DNA of 64,000 nt from Oscillospiraceae bacterium (lineage in GTDB: Bacteria; Bacillota; Clostridia; Oscillospirales; UBA929): positions 1-64,000 of the forward strand of contig WRIZ01000007.1 in the NCBI GenBank assembly GCA_009782475.1, read 5' to 3'. Each line of letters begins with the position of its first letter. The first letter of the stretch is position 1. The translations under genes were made by a program, and so were the position numbers. The notes beneath the pieces were generated by a model. It had not been told where the DNA came from, searched no databases, and saw nothing but the letters and a program-made list of their open reading frames with translations. Below, piece by piece: positions 1 to 8,583 of this stretch.

Positions 1-3
1 TTC

Positions 4-27
4 CCGCCCTTATTGGGGGCGGTTTTT
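4..27 (+). terminator. Rho-independent terminator of an upstream gene
   Basis: A 6-bp GC stem, CCGCCC against GGGCGG, is followed directly by five T residues. It would end transcription of a plus-strand gene lying before the window. Confidence 0.6.
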
Positions 28-120
28 CCATGCTATCACATTCGGACTCTTTTTTCTGCAAGTGGCGGATGTTTCAATTATATTGTCTGCTTCTTTTGGC
101 GGATTTTTAGATTATCATAA

Positions 121-1027
121 ACATTCCCTCACTGGCTCAAACTGTTCAAATCCCCGCCGACCAAGAAGGCCACCACATACACCGGGTATGTCAATACCTA
201 CGAGGTACACTTCCTTGAGTTTTTCGGCTCTTTACAGCTTCACGAGATCACGCGGGAGGTCGCACAGGCGTATTACAACAGCAAACAGCTCAACGGCTCC
301 CGGAAGGACGGGAAAGACGGCGCACTGTCTCCCAAGACCATCCGCAACCATCACATGATCCTGCGGAATTTCTTCGACTACGCGGCAGATAAGTACAAAC
401 TCCCGGCCAACCCCGCCCTCAAAACGGAACGGCCGGAGGTCATCCGCCCGCAGGTTCGCGTCCTTGACCCTGCAGATTCGCATTTTGAACTTCAACCCGG
501 ACAAGAAGACGCATTTGATCGTACAGGAATCGCCGAAAACAAGGAACTCCATACGCTGCATCCCGATGTCCGACAGCGTATTCACCTTGCTGGCGAAACG
601 TCTTTTCTATCTGGAGCAATCCGGGTGGCTCAATCCGCACAATCTCCTCTTTCCGTCTACCAATGGTTCGTACATTGAGCCGAAGAGTTTTGAACTGCGC
701 CTAAAGGCTGTTTCAAAGCGTTGTGAGATCAAGAAGGTCAGCGCACACGCCCTGCGGCATACGTTCGCCACCCGCCTTGTTGAAGAGAACGTGCCGTTGA
801 CGACGGTGCAGGGTTTGCTGGGACACGCTTCTGTTTCCACGACGCAGCGGTATGTCACGACCATGCCTGAGGAAATGCGGAAAGCCGTCAGCAATCTCTC
901 TTTGCGAATGGAACCGGAGACCCTGTTTGACGCGAAAAAGCTGAACGGAACCAAAGACTGGATGAAAGTCGCCGACGTGCGGTTGCCTACCTGGTTGCAG
1001 ACGGAGACGAAAACAGCTCAGAGTTAA
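121..1027 (+). pseudogene. Decayed tyrosine recombinase (phage/ICE-type integrase)
   Basis: Two reading frames together resemble one site-specific tyrosine integrase. From about 121 one frame reads a SAM-like core-binding region (YTGYVNTYEVHFLEFFG, later NHHMILRNFFDYAADKYKL) but has an in-frame stop at 118-120 and no start codon. Around 460-480 the match jumps to another frame, where the C-terminal catalytic half continues to a normal stop. That half keeps HALRHTFATR, LLGHASVSTTQRY and the nucleophilic Tyr. The segment that normally carries the first catalytic Arg (the LRIGE-type motif, some 50 residues) is missing at the junction, so there is an internal deletion as well as a frame change. 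The N-terminal DNA-binding region is also absent. Loss of function is inferred. Its position beside two tRNA genes fits a relic of an integrated element. Confidence 0.8.
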
Positions 1028-1145
1028 GAGTGTGAAAAGATATGGTAACCCGCTCAAAATCCCTAGATTTACAGCCCGGTCAACCTTAGGTCTAACTCTG
1101 CAACGGTCGGTTGCAAACAGCAAAAACGATTCTTCGCAATAATGA

Positions 1146-1178
1146 GAATCCCTCAAACCGTTACAGTTCAAGGGATTC
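1146..1178. repeat. 8-bp inverted repeat beside the tRNA-fMet 3' end
   Basis: GAATCCCT at 1146-1153 is the exact reverse complement of AGGGATTC at 1171-1178, with a 17-nt loop. It ends 1 nt before the CCA end of the minus-strand tRNA. No clear T tract follows on either strand, so it may be a weak tRNA terminator or a leftover of an attachment site. Nothing else is evident in 1028-1179. Confidence 0.35.
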
Positions 1179-1179
1179 G

Positions 1180-1256
<77 letters not shown>

Positions 1257-1280
1257 ATATGGAATGACGCCGGACGGAAG

Positions 1281-1368
1281 TGGTGCCGGAGACCGGGCTC
1301 GAACCGGTACGAACCAACGGTTCACGGGATTTTAAGTCCCGGGCGTCTGCCAGTTCCGCCACTCCGGC
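1281..1368 (-). tRNA. tRNA-Leu (anticodon TAA)
   Basis: An 88-nt minus-strand gene with encoded CCA, acceptor GCCGGAG/CTCCGGC, anticodon loop CTTAAAA (TAA) and the long class II variable arm expected of tRNA-Leu. It lies 24 bp upstream of tRNA-fMet in the same direction, so both are probably co-transcribed. Confidence 0.95.
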
Positions 1369-1429
1369 AATGTTGAATCACCGTTTCTGTAGGTTACCAT
1401 ACCCCCCGGCATTTGTCAAGCGTTTTTTC

Positions 1430-2668
1430 TTATAAATCATCGACTTCATTGTCTTTATGCAGTTCCATGCTCCATTGCAGCGAATCGGCATACAATCCGG
1501 CCATATCTCCGCCGTTGACGCCCAACCCTTCGCTGATGCGCAAAACGTCTTCCCATTTCCCCTGTTCAAGCGCGATGATCAAATCAAGCGTGTTATGGGC
1601 GTCGTTGCTATTCCCCATTAAGGCGTCATGGGTGAGTTCAGGCAGCATGACGTCCTCTAGCAGAATTTTCTTATGGACGTCCAGCATGGCGTCGAGCAGG
1701 GAAAACAGTCCTGTTAGGAAATATGCGTCGCTGCACTCTTTTTTGTTTAGTCTGATGGCGACATTTTCGCAAAAATGGGCGCGGATCAAGCTCATTTCGA
1801 TCAACTCGGGCGGTTTGTTGTCGTTCATGTTAATCAACGCCGCAAAGGAAACCCACTTTTTCAATTCCACATGTCCAAGATAGACCACCGCTTTTTTGAT
1901 GTCGGTGATTTCCTTTGCCAACCCGAAATAGGCGGAATTGACAAGTTTCAGTATCTTTAATGTGAGTCCCATATCCTGCTTGATGATGGCGGCCACGGCG
2001 TCAAAGTCAACAGCGTTTTTGCTGACTTCCGCCAGCAGGCGCATGGCGTTGATCCGCATAACGCCAACCGTTTTCTCTGTGATATTGGACGGCTTGGCGA
2101 AGAAGTATCCTTGAAAAAGCTGACAGCCAAGATCGCGCGCTTTTTCGTATATTTTCTGATTCTCCACCCGTTCGGCCAAAAGTTTGCATTTGGCCAAATT
2201 GACATGAGAGCAAACGGCGTAAAAGTTCCGCATGGTAAACGAGCCGTCAAGAAAATCAATTTTAACAATATCGGCGAGTGCCAGCAGCGGGTTGAGCGCG
2301 GGCCGATAACGGAGGTCGTCAAGTGCCAGTGTGTAGCCCAGTTTTTTCAGGCGGCGCAGCTCCTCAATGACCTCATCCGACGGGTCTACGTCCTCTAAAA
2401 CCTCAACAACCATCGTATTCGGAGGGAAATAGGTGGGCACACCGTCGAGGAGGAGTTTTTGCGTAAAATTGACGAACGCCATTTTCCCGCCGGTGATATT
2501 CTCGATCCCGCGCACTTGAAACCCTTCGATCACGGCGGCGGTCGCCCTCTCCCCGTCAATAGGGTTGCCCGAATTATCGGCATGAGGGCCGCCCCGGTAC
2601 AGCAATTCATAGCCGTAGAGGCGCATATTCTGATCTAATATCGGCTGCCGGGCAAAATATGTCTGCAC
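1430..2668 (-). CDS. EAL-HDOD domain signalling protein (YuxH-like)
   Basis: About 412 residues in two domains. Residues 1-200 form an EAL-type phosphodiesterase fold (ARQPILDQNMRLYGYELLYR, LALDD, LFQGYFFAKP). Residues 205-400 form an HDOD domain (LTLKILKLVNSAYFG, KKAVVYLGHVELKKWV). The position of the EAL signature reads VVEVLED, as in the degenerate EAL domains of this family, so a regulatory role is likelier than c-di-GMP hydrolysis. The GTG at 2668 gives the usual family N-terminus and has GGTGG about 7 nt upstream; the longer TTG-initiated ORF (2686) adds only a poly-Gly stretch. It follows a small membrane-protein gene by 41 nt, probably in one transcript. Confidence 0.85.
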   Translation of the reverse strand: MQTYFARQPILDQNMRLYGYELLYRGGPHADNSGNPIDGERATAAVIEGFQVRGIENITGGKMAFVNFTQKLLLDGVPTYFPPNTMVVEVLEDVDPSDEVIEELRRLKKLGYTLALDDLRYRPALNPLLALADIVKIDFLDGSFTMRNFYAVCSHVNLAKCKLLAERVENQKIYEKARDLGCQLFQGYFFAKPSNITEKTVGVMRINAMRLLAEVSKNAVDFDAVAAIIKQDMGLTLKILKLVNSAYFGLAKEITDIKKAVVYLGHVELKKWVSFAALINMNDNKPPELIEMSLIRAHFCENVAIRLNKKECSDAYFLTGLFSLLDAMLDVHKKILLEDVMLPELTHDALMGNSNDAHNTLDLIIALEQGKWEDVLRISEGLGVNGGDMAGLYADSLQWSMELHKDNEVDDL

Positions 2669-2709
2669 AGCGTTTCCACCACCCAATCATTATCTTAATA
2701 TTTACAGCG

Positions 2710-2907
2710 TTACGGTTTATCCTTCTTTTTGATAAACAGCCAATAGAGCATCAGGGTGAACACCGCGAACAGCAGCACCATGCCGAGTACCTGTTTCAGT
2801 TCGTAGGCCGCCGTCACCGCTATATACGCCGATATGGCGGACAGACCGAACAGGATCCCCATCACCGCCAGGCAAAGCCAAAAAAACCGGTTGCGTTTCT
2901 TTTTCAC
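2710..2907 (-). CDS. Small two-helix membrane protein
   Basis: A 65-residue basic protein with a Lys/Arg-rich N-terminus and two hydrophobic segments (about residues 9-33 and 38-58) ending in KKKDKP. No family is recognised. It starts at GTG behind a GGGGGG ribosome site and has a good sigma-A-like promoter about 25 bp upstream, which supports a real gene. It precedes the EAL-HDOD gene in the same direction. Confidence 0.6.
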   Translation of the reverse strand: MKKKRNRFFWLCLAVMGILFGLSAISAYIAVTAAYELKQVLGMVLLFAVFTLMLYWLFIKKKDKP

Positions 2908-2930
2908 GTAAATCCCCCCTTTACAATTCC

Positions 2931-2959
2931 ATTATATATCAGTCCGCTGGGAAATACAA
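2931..2959 (-). promoter_or_regulatory. Sigma-A-like promoter for the 2907-1430 transcript
   Basis: On the minus strand TTGTAT (2954-2959) and TATAAT (2931-2936) are separated by exactly 17 nt, with the small membrane-protein gene starting just downstream. Confidence 0.7.
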
Positions 2960-3002
2960 GGTTTAGCGGGAAAAGGTTTGTTTCAACACCGCGGCAAACA
3001 GT

Positions 3003-3449
3003 GAAGAATCGCGCCCATATTGCGGCAAATGCTTTGCCGAACTCCTCAACGCGGGTATCCTGCCGAACAACATACATATCTACGACATGGACGGCACCAT
3101 GACGTTTGAACAGGCTATGCAATATGACGCGCTTTACGTTACGGGCGGGAATACGGCTTATCTATTACGACGCATGAAAGAAACCGGGTTTGACGGTATT
3201 GTGAAAAAGATGGTCAATGCGAACAAGGTCTATGTGGGCGTGAGCGCGGGCAGCCTGATCGCCGCACCAAACATAGGCGATCCTTATGATAAGGATACGG
3301 CAGGACTGTGTTTGATTCACGCGTATCTTTCATGCCATTGCCCCAAGGGGACAGAAGCACGGAAGGATTTGCCGCTGCCGCATATCCCGCTGTGTGCCGG
3401 ACAAGCGTTGGCGGTCAGTTGGCAGGGATATGAGCTGATCGAAGGGTAA
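3003..3449 (+). pseudogene. 5'-truncated peptidase S51 (dipeptidase E-like)
   Basis: The reading frame keeps the second half of a peptidase E-type Ser protease: NNIHIYDMDGTMT, a GGNTAYLL segment, and the nucleophile elbow VGVSAGSLIAA, then a normal C-terminus (DLPLPHIPL). Homology extends upstream of the first ATG (3087) to about position 3030, then fades, so roughly 70 N-terminal residues are missing and no ribosome site precedes the frame. A short ORF from 3087 could be translated but would lack part of the fold. I read it as a decayed gene. Confidence 0.7.
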
Positions 3450-3454
3450 TATAA

Positions 3455-3483
3455 TTGACGCGTTGAGGTTTTTGTGGTATCTT
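3455..3483 (+). promoter_or_regulatory. Promoter of the candidate type I toxin mRNA
   Basis: TTGACG (3455-3460) and TATCTT (3478-3483) with a 17-nt spacer, directly downstream of the truncated peptidase. The predicted start near 3490 would give an mRNA with an about 75-nt leader. Confidence 0.55.
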
Positions 3484-3517
3484 GGAGAAGCATGGGCGGT
3501 GTGTCGGCGGTCTTTGT

Positions 3518-3553
3518 CCTCCTACGCCAAGCGTAAGCTAGGCGTGAAGGAGG
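3518..3553 (+). promoter_or_regulatory. Leader hairpin sequestering the ribosome site
   Basis: CCTCC (3518-3522) is complementary to GGAGG (3549-3553), and ACGCC (3524-3528) to GGCGT (3541-3545). The stem buries the AAGGAGG Shine-Dalgarno of the small ORF that follows. Sequestered ribosome sites are a common control in type I toxin mRNAs. Confidence 0.55.
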
Positions 3554-3562
3554 TGATGCCAT

Positions 3563-3637
3563 TTGAGGTACATAGTCGAGGTTAGAAAACTCTTGCAAGC
3601 CTTGACGTCCTTGATCCGCATTATTAAAACAAAGTAA
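3563..3637 (+). CDS. Candidate type I toxin, 24-residue cationic peptide
   Basis: A TTG-initiated ORF of 24 codons lies 9 nt after AGGAGG. It encodes an amphipathic, Leu/Ile-rich and Lys/Arg-rich peptide (core RKLLQALTSLIRIIKTK) whose stop codon sits in the 5' arm of the terminator hairpin. An alternative GTG start overlapping the ribosome site gives only 10 codons. Size, charge and the terminator-overlapping end resemble small holin-like or TxpA-type toxins, but no specific family was recognised. The convergent antisense RNA is the main support. Confidence 0.45.
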   Translation: MRYIVEVRKLLQALTSLIRIIKTK

Positions 3638-3716
3638 CCGCCTCCCTAGCCAAGAGCAACGGTTACTTTGTTAACCTATTAACTTGAGGCGAAGACCGTT
3701 GAGGTGCCGCCCCTCT
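3621..3716 (-). ncRNA. Candidate antisense RNA antitoxin
   Basis: A strong minus-strand promoter (3723-3751) predicts a transcript of about 95 nt starting near 3716. It would run through the 13-bp hairpin AACAAAGTAACCG/CGGTTACTTTGTT and end in TTTAATAA. It overlaps the 3' end of the convergent small-ORF mRNA, the geometry known for txpA/RatA and bsrG/SR4. There is no ORF on this strand. Function is inferred. Confidence 0.55.
3628..3672. terminator. Bidirectional terminator shared by toxin mRNA and antisense RNA
   Basis: Perfect 13-bp inverted repeat, AACAAAGTAACCG (3628-3640) and CGGTTACTTTGTT (3660-3672). The minus-strand side continues into a T-rich run; the plus-strand side is weaker. Confidence 0.65.
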
Positions 3717-3722
3717 GCAATG

Positions 3723-3751
3723 ATTATAGCAGAGCGTTTAAGCATTGTCAA
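3723..3751 (-). promoter_or_regulatory. Consensus promoter of the antisense RNA
   Basis: Perfect consensus hexamers on the minus strand: TTGACA (3746-3751), 17-nt spacer, TATAAT (3723-3728). No minus-strand coding gene lies within reach, which points to a short noncoding transcript. Confidence 0.75.
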
Positions 3752-3771
3752 GACATATAGGGAGGAGCAAT

Positions 3772-4284
3772 ATGAAAGAATCGGAAATGACCGCCGAAAA
3801 CGCTGTGGAAATCATCAAGCTGTTAGAGCAAAACGGGATCGAAGTCTATGTTGACGGCGGTTGGGGCGTTGACGCTCTGCTCGGCGAACAGACACGCAGA
3901 CACGACGACCTTGACATTGCTCTGCCCCACAGATTTGTGCCTAAACTGCGCGAGCTTTTTGAAGCCCGAGGGTATACAGATGTGCCCTGTGACGACACGC
4001 GGGATTGTAATTTCGTACTGGGCGATGATAAGGGACGCTTGATTGACGTTCATTCCTATACCTTTGACGAAAGCGGACAAAACATATTCGGCGTTGCTTA
4101 TGAGCCGCATCATCTAACCGGAACAGGCGTCATAAACGGCTATCCGATCAAATGTATCCCGCCGGACGTCATGGTCGAGTTTCATACCGGATACGAAGTG
4201 GATGAAAATGATTATCTCGACGTAAAAGCCTTATGCGAACGTTTTGAGCTTCCTTTGCCGGGTATTTACGAAACATTTGAATAA
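3772..4284 (+). CDS. LnuA-like nucleotidyltransferase
   Basis: A 170-residue protein of the aminoglycoside/lincosamide nucleotidyltransferase family. The polymerase-beta-like core is visible as VYVDGGWGVDALLGEQTRRHDDLDIAL, with GGxG and the metal-binding DDLD pair; LIDVHSY and PPDVMVEFHTGYE follow the LnuA pattern. Family members adenylylate lincosamides or aminoglycosides, but many chromosomal relatives have no known substrate, so resistance should not be assumed. The ATG at 3772 with GGAGGAG upstream was preferred over the tracked GTG-type start at 3745, which would overlap the antisense promoter. Confidence 0.75.
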   Translation: MKESEMTAENAVEIIKLLEQNGIEVYVDGGWGVDALLGEQTRRHDDLDIALPHRFVPKLRELFEARGYTDVPCDDTRDCNFVLGDDKGRLIDVHSYTFDESGQNIFGVAYEPHHLTGTGVINGYPIKCIPPDVMVEFHTGYEVDENDYLDVKALCERFELPLPGIYETFE

Positions 4285-4303
4285 ATATATATGGAGGTGC
4301 GAT

Positions 4304-4492
4304 ATGAAAAAGTTCGAGTACAAAGTATTATCAATCAAAAAGGGTACATTCACTTCAACCGATAAGTATATGGCGCAATTCTCAACCGAGCTGAACGCGC
4401 TCGGAGCCGAGGGATGGGAGCTGATTGAAATTACGGGAAACGCTTCCATAGATGGGTTTATCATTCAGGTCTTCAAACGGGAGATGGATTAA
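4304..4492 (+). CDS. DUF4177 family small protein
   Basis: 62 residues with the DUF4177 signature: FEYKVLSIKK at the start, ELNALGAEGWELIEI in the middle and a closing FKRE strand. Function of the family is unknown. The start at 4304 has GGAGGTG 6 nt upstream and follows the nucleotidyltransferase by 19 nt, so the two are probably co-transcribed. Confidence 0.75.
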   Translation: MKKFEYKVLSIKKGTFTSTDKYMAQFSTELNALGAEGWELIEITGNASIDGFIIQVFKREMD

Positions 4493-4540
4493 GCGTGATC
4501 CCGGCATGACTTCACTCTCTCCGCTAAGATCAGTTTACGC

Positions 4541-4569
4541 TTTACAAATACCGACTAATACCGTATAAT
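4541..4569 (+). promoter_or_regulatory. Promoter of the DUF4160/DUF2442 pair
   Basis: TTTACA (4541-4546), 17-nt spacer, TATAAT (4564-4569), 21 nt before the DUF4160 start and followed by a GGGAGGG ribosome site. Confidence 0.7.
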
Positions 4570-4590
4570 AATATAGGGAGGGATGAACTC

Positions 4591-4857
4591 ATGCCTATTA
4601 TTTCATCGTTTTATGGTATTGTCATCAGAATGTATTTCAAAGACAACGAACGTCATCATTTACCGCATTTTCACGCAAAATACGGAAGTACGGCGGCTTC
4701 TTTTGACTTAGACGGCAATATGCTGGCAGGGGAGTTCCCGAATAAGCAAATGAAATATGTTGTCGCATGGGCGGATATTCACAAAGACGAACTAACCGCT
4801 TTATGGGATATTATGCAGACGGACGAGGAATATTTTAAGATAAAGGGGCTGGAATAA
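4591..4857 (+). CDS. DUF4160 family protein
   Basis: 88 residues. The DUF4160 pattern is clear: MPIISSFYGIVIRMYFKDN, HHLPHFHAKYG and a C-terminal DELTALW helix. The family is usually encoded beside DUF2442, as here, where the next ORF begins at the base after this stop codon. The pairing and small size suggest a toxin-antitoxin-like or metabolic pair, but no activity is established and no catalytic residues are obvious besides the His cluster. Confidence 0.8.
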   Translation: MPIISSFYGIVIRMYFKDNERHHLPHFHAKYGSTAASFDLDGNMLAGEFPNKQMKYVVAWADIHKDELTALWDIMQTDEEYFKIKGLE

Positions 4858-5103
4858 ATGACGAATTATCCTGTCTTATCAGAAGTGGTTCCTCTTGATA
4901 ATTATAAACTTGCGCTTACATTTGGCAGGGATGAACGGCGTATATATGATTTTACCCCGAACTTAAATCATAAATTTTATTGTTCTTTGTCAGATATAAA
5001 ACTTTTTGAGAACGTTTCGGTGGTGGATGGGGATTTAATTTGGATTACAGGTCAAGATTTTTGCCCTCACACTTTATATGAAAAGAGCATTCCTATTCCG
5101 TAA
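4858..5103 (+). CDS. DUF2442 family protein
   Basis: 81 residues, immediately adjacent to DUF4160 (stop TAA then ATG). The family features are present: VVPLDNYKLALTFGRDERRIYDF, then SDIKLFENVSV and GDLIWITGQDFCPHTLYE. The domain is small and beta-rich and is often the partner of DUF4160. Transcription ends at the hairpin at 5117-5151. Confidence 0.8.
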   Translation: MTNYPVLSEVVPLDNYKLALTFGRDERRIYDFTPNLNHKFYCSLSDIKLFENVSVVDGDLIWITGQDFCPHTLYEKSIPIP

Positions 5104-5116
5104 AAACAAACAAGAA

Positions 5117-5151
5117 ACGGGCGGCTGTCGCATTACAGCCGCCCGTTTTTT
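5117..5151. terminator. Bidirectional terminator between DUF2442 and groEL
   Basis: 12-bp perfect stem ACGGGCGGCTGT/ACAGCCGCCCGT with a 6-nt loop. It is followed by TTTTT on the plus strand; on the minus strand the stem runs into GTTTCTTG. It serves the two convergent transcripts. Confidence 0.85.
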
Positions 5152-5170
5152 AGTGCTTATAGCTCGTGGA

Positions 5171-6805
<1,635 letters not shown>

Positions 6806-6816
6806 CTATGTTCCTC

Positions 6817-7122
<306 letters not shown>

Positions 7123-7149
7123 TTAGCACTCAGCTCGTGAGAGTGCTAA
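7123..7149 (-). promoter_or_regulatory. CIRCE operator (HrcA binding site)
   Basis: TTAGCACTC, 9-nt spacer, GAGTGCTAA: a perfect CIRCE inverted repeat between the promoter and groES. HrcA binding here represses the operon until heat shock. Confidence 0.97.
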
Positions 7150-7160
7150 CATGCCTATTC

Positions 7161-7189
7161 ATCATAATCGCGCCGCCTGCGAGACGCAA
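7161..7189 (-). promoter_or_regulatory. groESL promoter
   Basis: Minus-strand TTGCGT (7184-7189), 17-nt spacer, TATGAT (7161-7166). The predicted start lies just upstream of CIRCE, so the operator is in the early transcribed region, as is usual in Firmicutes. Confidence 0.65.
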
Positions 7190-7283
7190 ACGGCGCAATT
7201 CGGGTATATTGGAGGTTCATGGGTTATTTTCTAATGTTTTCTTCTGTTTTCTCTCAAATGCTCATGGTTACAGTTTTTTACGG

Positions 7284-8528
7284 TCAGACATTCATTACCG
7301 TTCCGATAAAGATCGGCAGATTGGTGGCGTTGTCGATGATGACGTAGACAAACGGCCTGTCGAGCCGAACCGTTTTGGGTTGAGACGGAGCCGCGCCCGC
7401 GTCTGACATAGCCACCAACGTCGCCGCTCCGGCTTTGGTGCCGAGTTCGTCCACCGAAATAAACGTCTTGTGGATGACCCTGTCAATGAAGATATTGCCG
7501 CGTGACGAAACCGCCATTTTCTCAAATTCCGCTTCATCCATGTCAAAGGCGTCGGGCATCCCAAGAGCGATCAATATGTCGTTCATGTTGACGTCATACT
7601 CATATTCAAATTTGGGCAGCGCGGCGTACACTTCAACGTTCTGCGCGTTTTGAAGGGTTTCCAAGAATCCCGCGCCGTTCAATGACGCGATATACTCCCC
7701 GATGGAAATACCCTCGTTGGGCAGCAGGGCGGCGAAGCTGTATCCGTTTTCATACGGTTTGATAAACCCCGCTGCCAGCCCGTCTTCGAGGTATGTATAC
7801 TCTGAAGAGTGCATGAAATCAGCTTTTTTCTTTGTGCCGCTAATGTCGGTAAAGTCACCTTTACGCACGTTTTCCAAATAATATACATTCTTCCATTCGG
7901 CGTCGAACACAATGGCGTTGATGAGGTATAAGACGTCATCATCGAGAATCTCTTCGAGAATTTCTTTGATCATGCCGTCGGTGTTGTCTTTGACCCAGTT
8001 GTTGACGTCTTTCAGCGTTTGGGTGTCAAAGGCCGCTTTATAAGCCGCCGCTTTGTAGTAGTCGGCGTTTGCTTGCAGGAAACCGGGCTGCACCTGCAAA
8101 CGGTCTTCGTCGTCACGGAACCAAATGGAGTTGGCGATGCTCAATTTCGACTTCGCCGTACTCGGGAGGCCTTTTGTGTAACTGTACAGGGTTTCATTCA
8201 GGCTATCAATCGATAACCCGCCGCCGAGCAGGGCTTCCATTTGACGCAGAGTCTCCCCGCCCGCCCCGTTGGCCGTCATGGCCAGCGCGAGCTGCACCGA
8301 GAGCGGCGAAATCAGCGCGTTTTGATCGGCGGAAACGCTCTTCTTGAAGAGTTCGACCGCGAAATCGGCCGCGCTTCCGATGAAAGCGTCGTCAACGGGC
8401 TTGCCGTTCACTTTGTTTGAAGAGACGCCTTTCATCAAGTCGTCCGCGGCGGCTTGCACCGACGCGCAGCCCACCGCCCCGGCGAGCAGCAACGCGGCCA
8501 GTATAAGGGGAATGATCCGTTGTTTCAT
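7284..8528 (-). CDS. Secreted serpin-family protease inhibitor (lipoprotein)
   Basis: 414 residues. A lipoprotein signal (LLLAGAVGC) precedes a complete serpin fold: DFAVELFKKSV, NALISPLSVQLALAMTANGA, LSIANSIWFRD, INAIVFDAEWKN, a C-terminal FVYVIIDNATNLPIFIGTV. The reactive-loop hinge ELGTKAGAAT has the small residues needed for loop insertion, so an inhibitory serpin is likely; the loop after it (LVAMSDAGAAPSQ) sets specificity and places the scissile bond within a small-residue stretch. Bacterial serpins of Clostridia have been linked to protection against proteases outside the cell. A TAGGAGGG ribosome site precedes the ATG. It is transcribed after the Pro-rich lipoprotein gene. Confidence 0.93.
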   Translation of the reverse strand: MKQRIIPLILAALLLAGAVGCASVQAAADDLMKGVSSNKVNGKPVDDAFIGSAADFAVELFKKSVSADQNALISPLSVQLALAMTANGAGGETLRQMEALLGGGLSIDSLNETLYSYTKGLPSTAKSKLSIANSIWFRDDEDRLQVQPGFLQANADYYKAAAYKAAFDTQTLKDVNNWVKDNTDGMIKEILEEILDDDVLYLINAIVFDAEWKNVYYLENVRKGDFTDISGTKKKADFMHSSEYTYLEDGLAAGFIKPYENGYSFAALLPNEGISIGEYIASLNGAGFLETLQNAQNVEVYAALPKFEYEYDVNMNDILIALGMPDAFDMDEAEFEKMAVSSRGNIFIDRVIHKTFISVDELGTKAGAATLVAMSDAGAAPSQPKTVRLDRPFVYVIIDNATNLPIFIGTVMNV

Positions 8529-8583
8529 AGTGACAACCCTCCTATGGAAGGGTTAGACGATAAACCCACTGGAAAGTTCCCGG

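Noticed and set aside
3772-4284. Calling the LnuA-like gene a confirmed antibiotic resistance gene
   Set aside because: The fold and catalytic residues fit the family, but substrate cannot be decided by sequence and chromosomal relatives are often not resistance genes.
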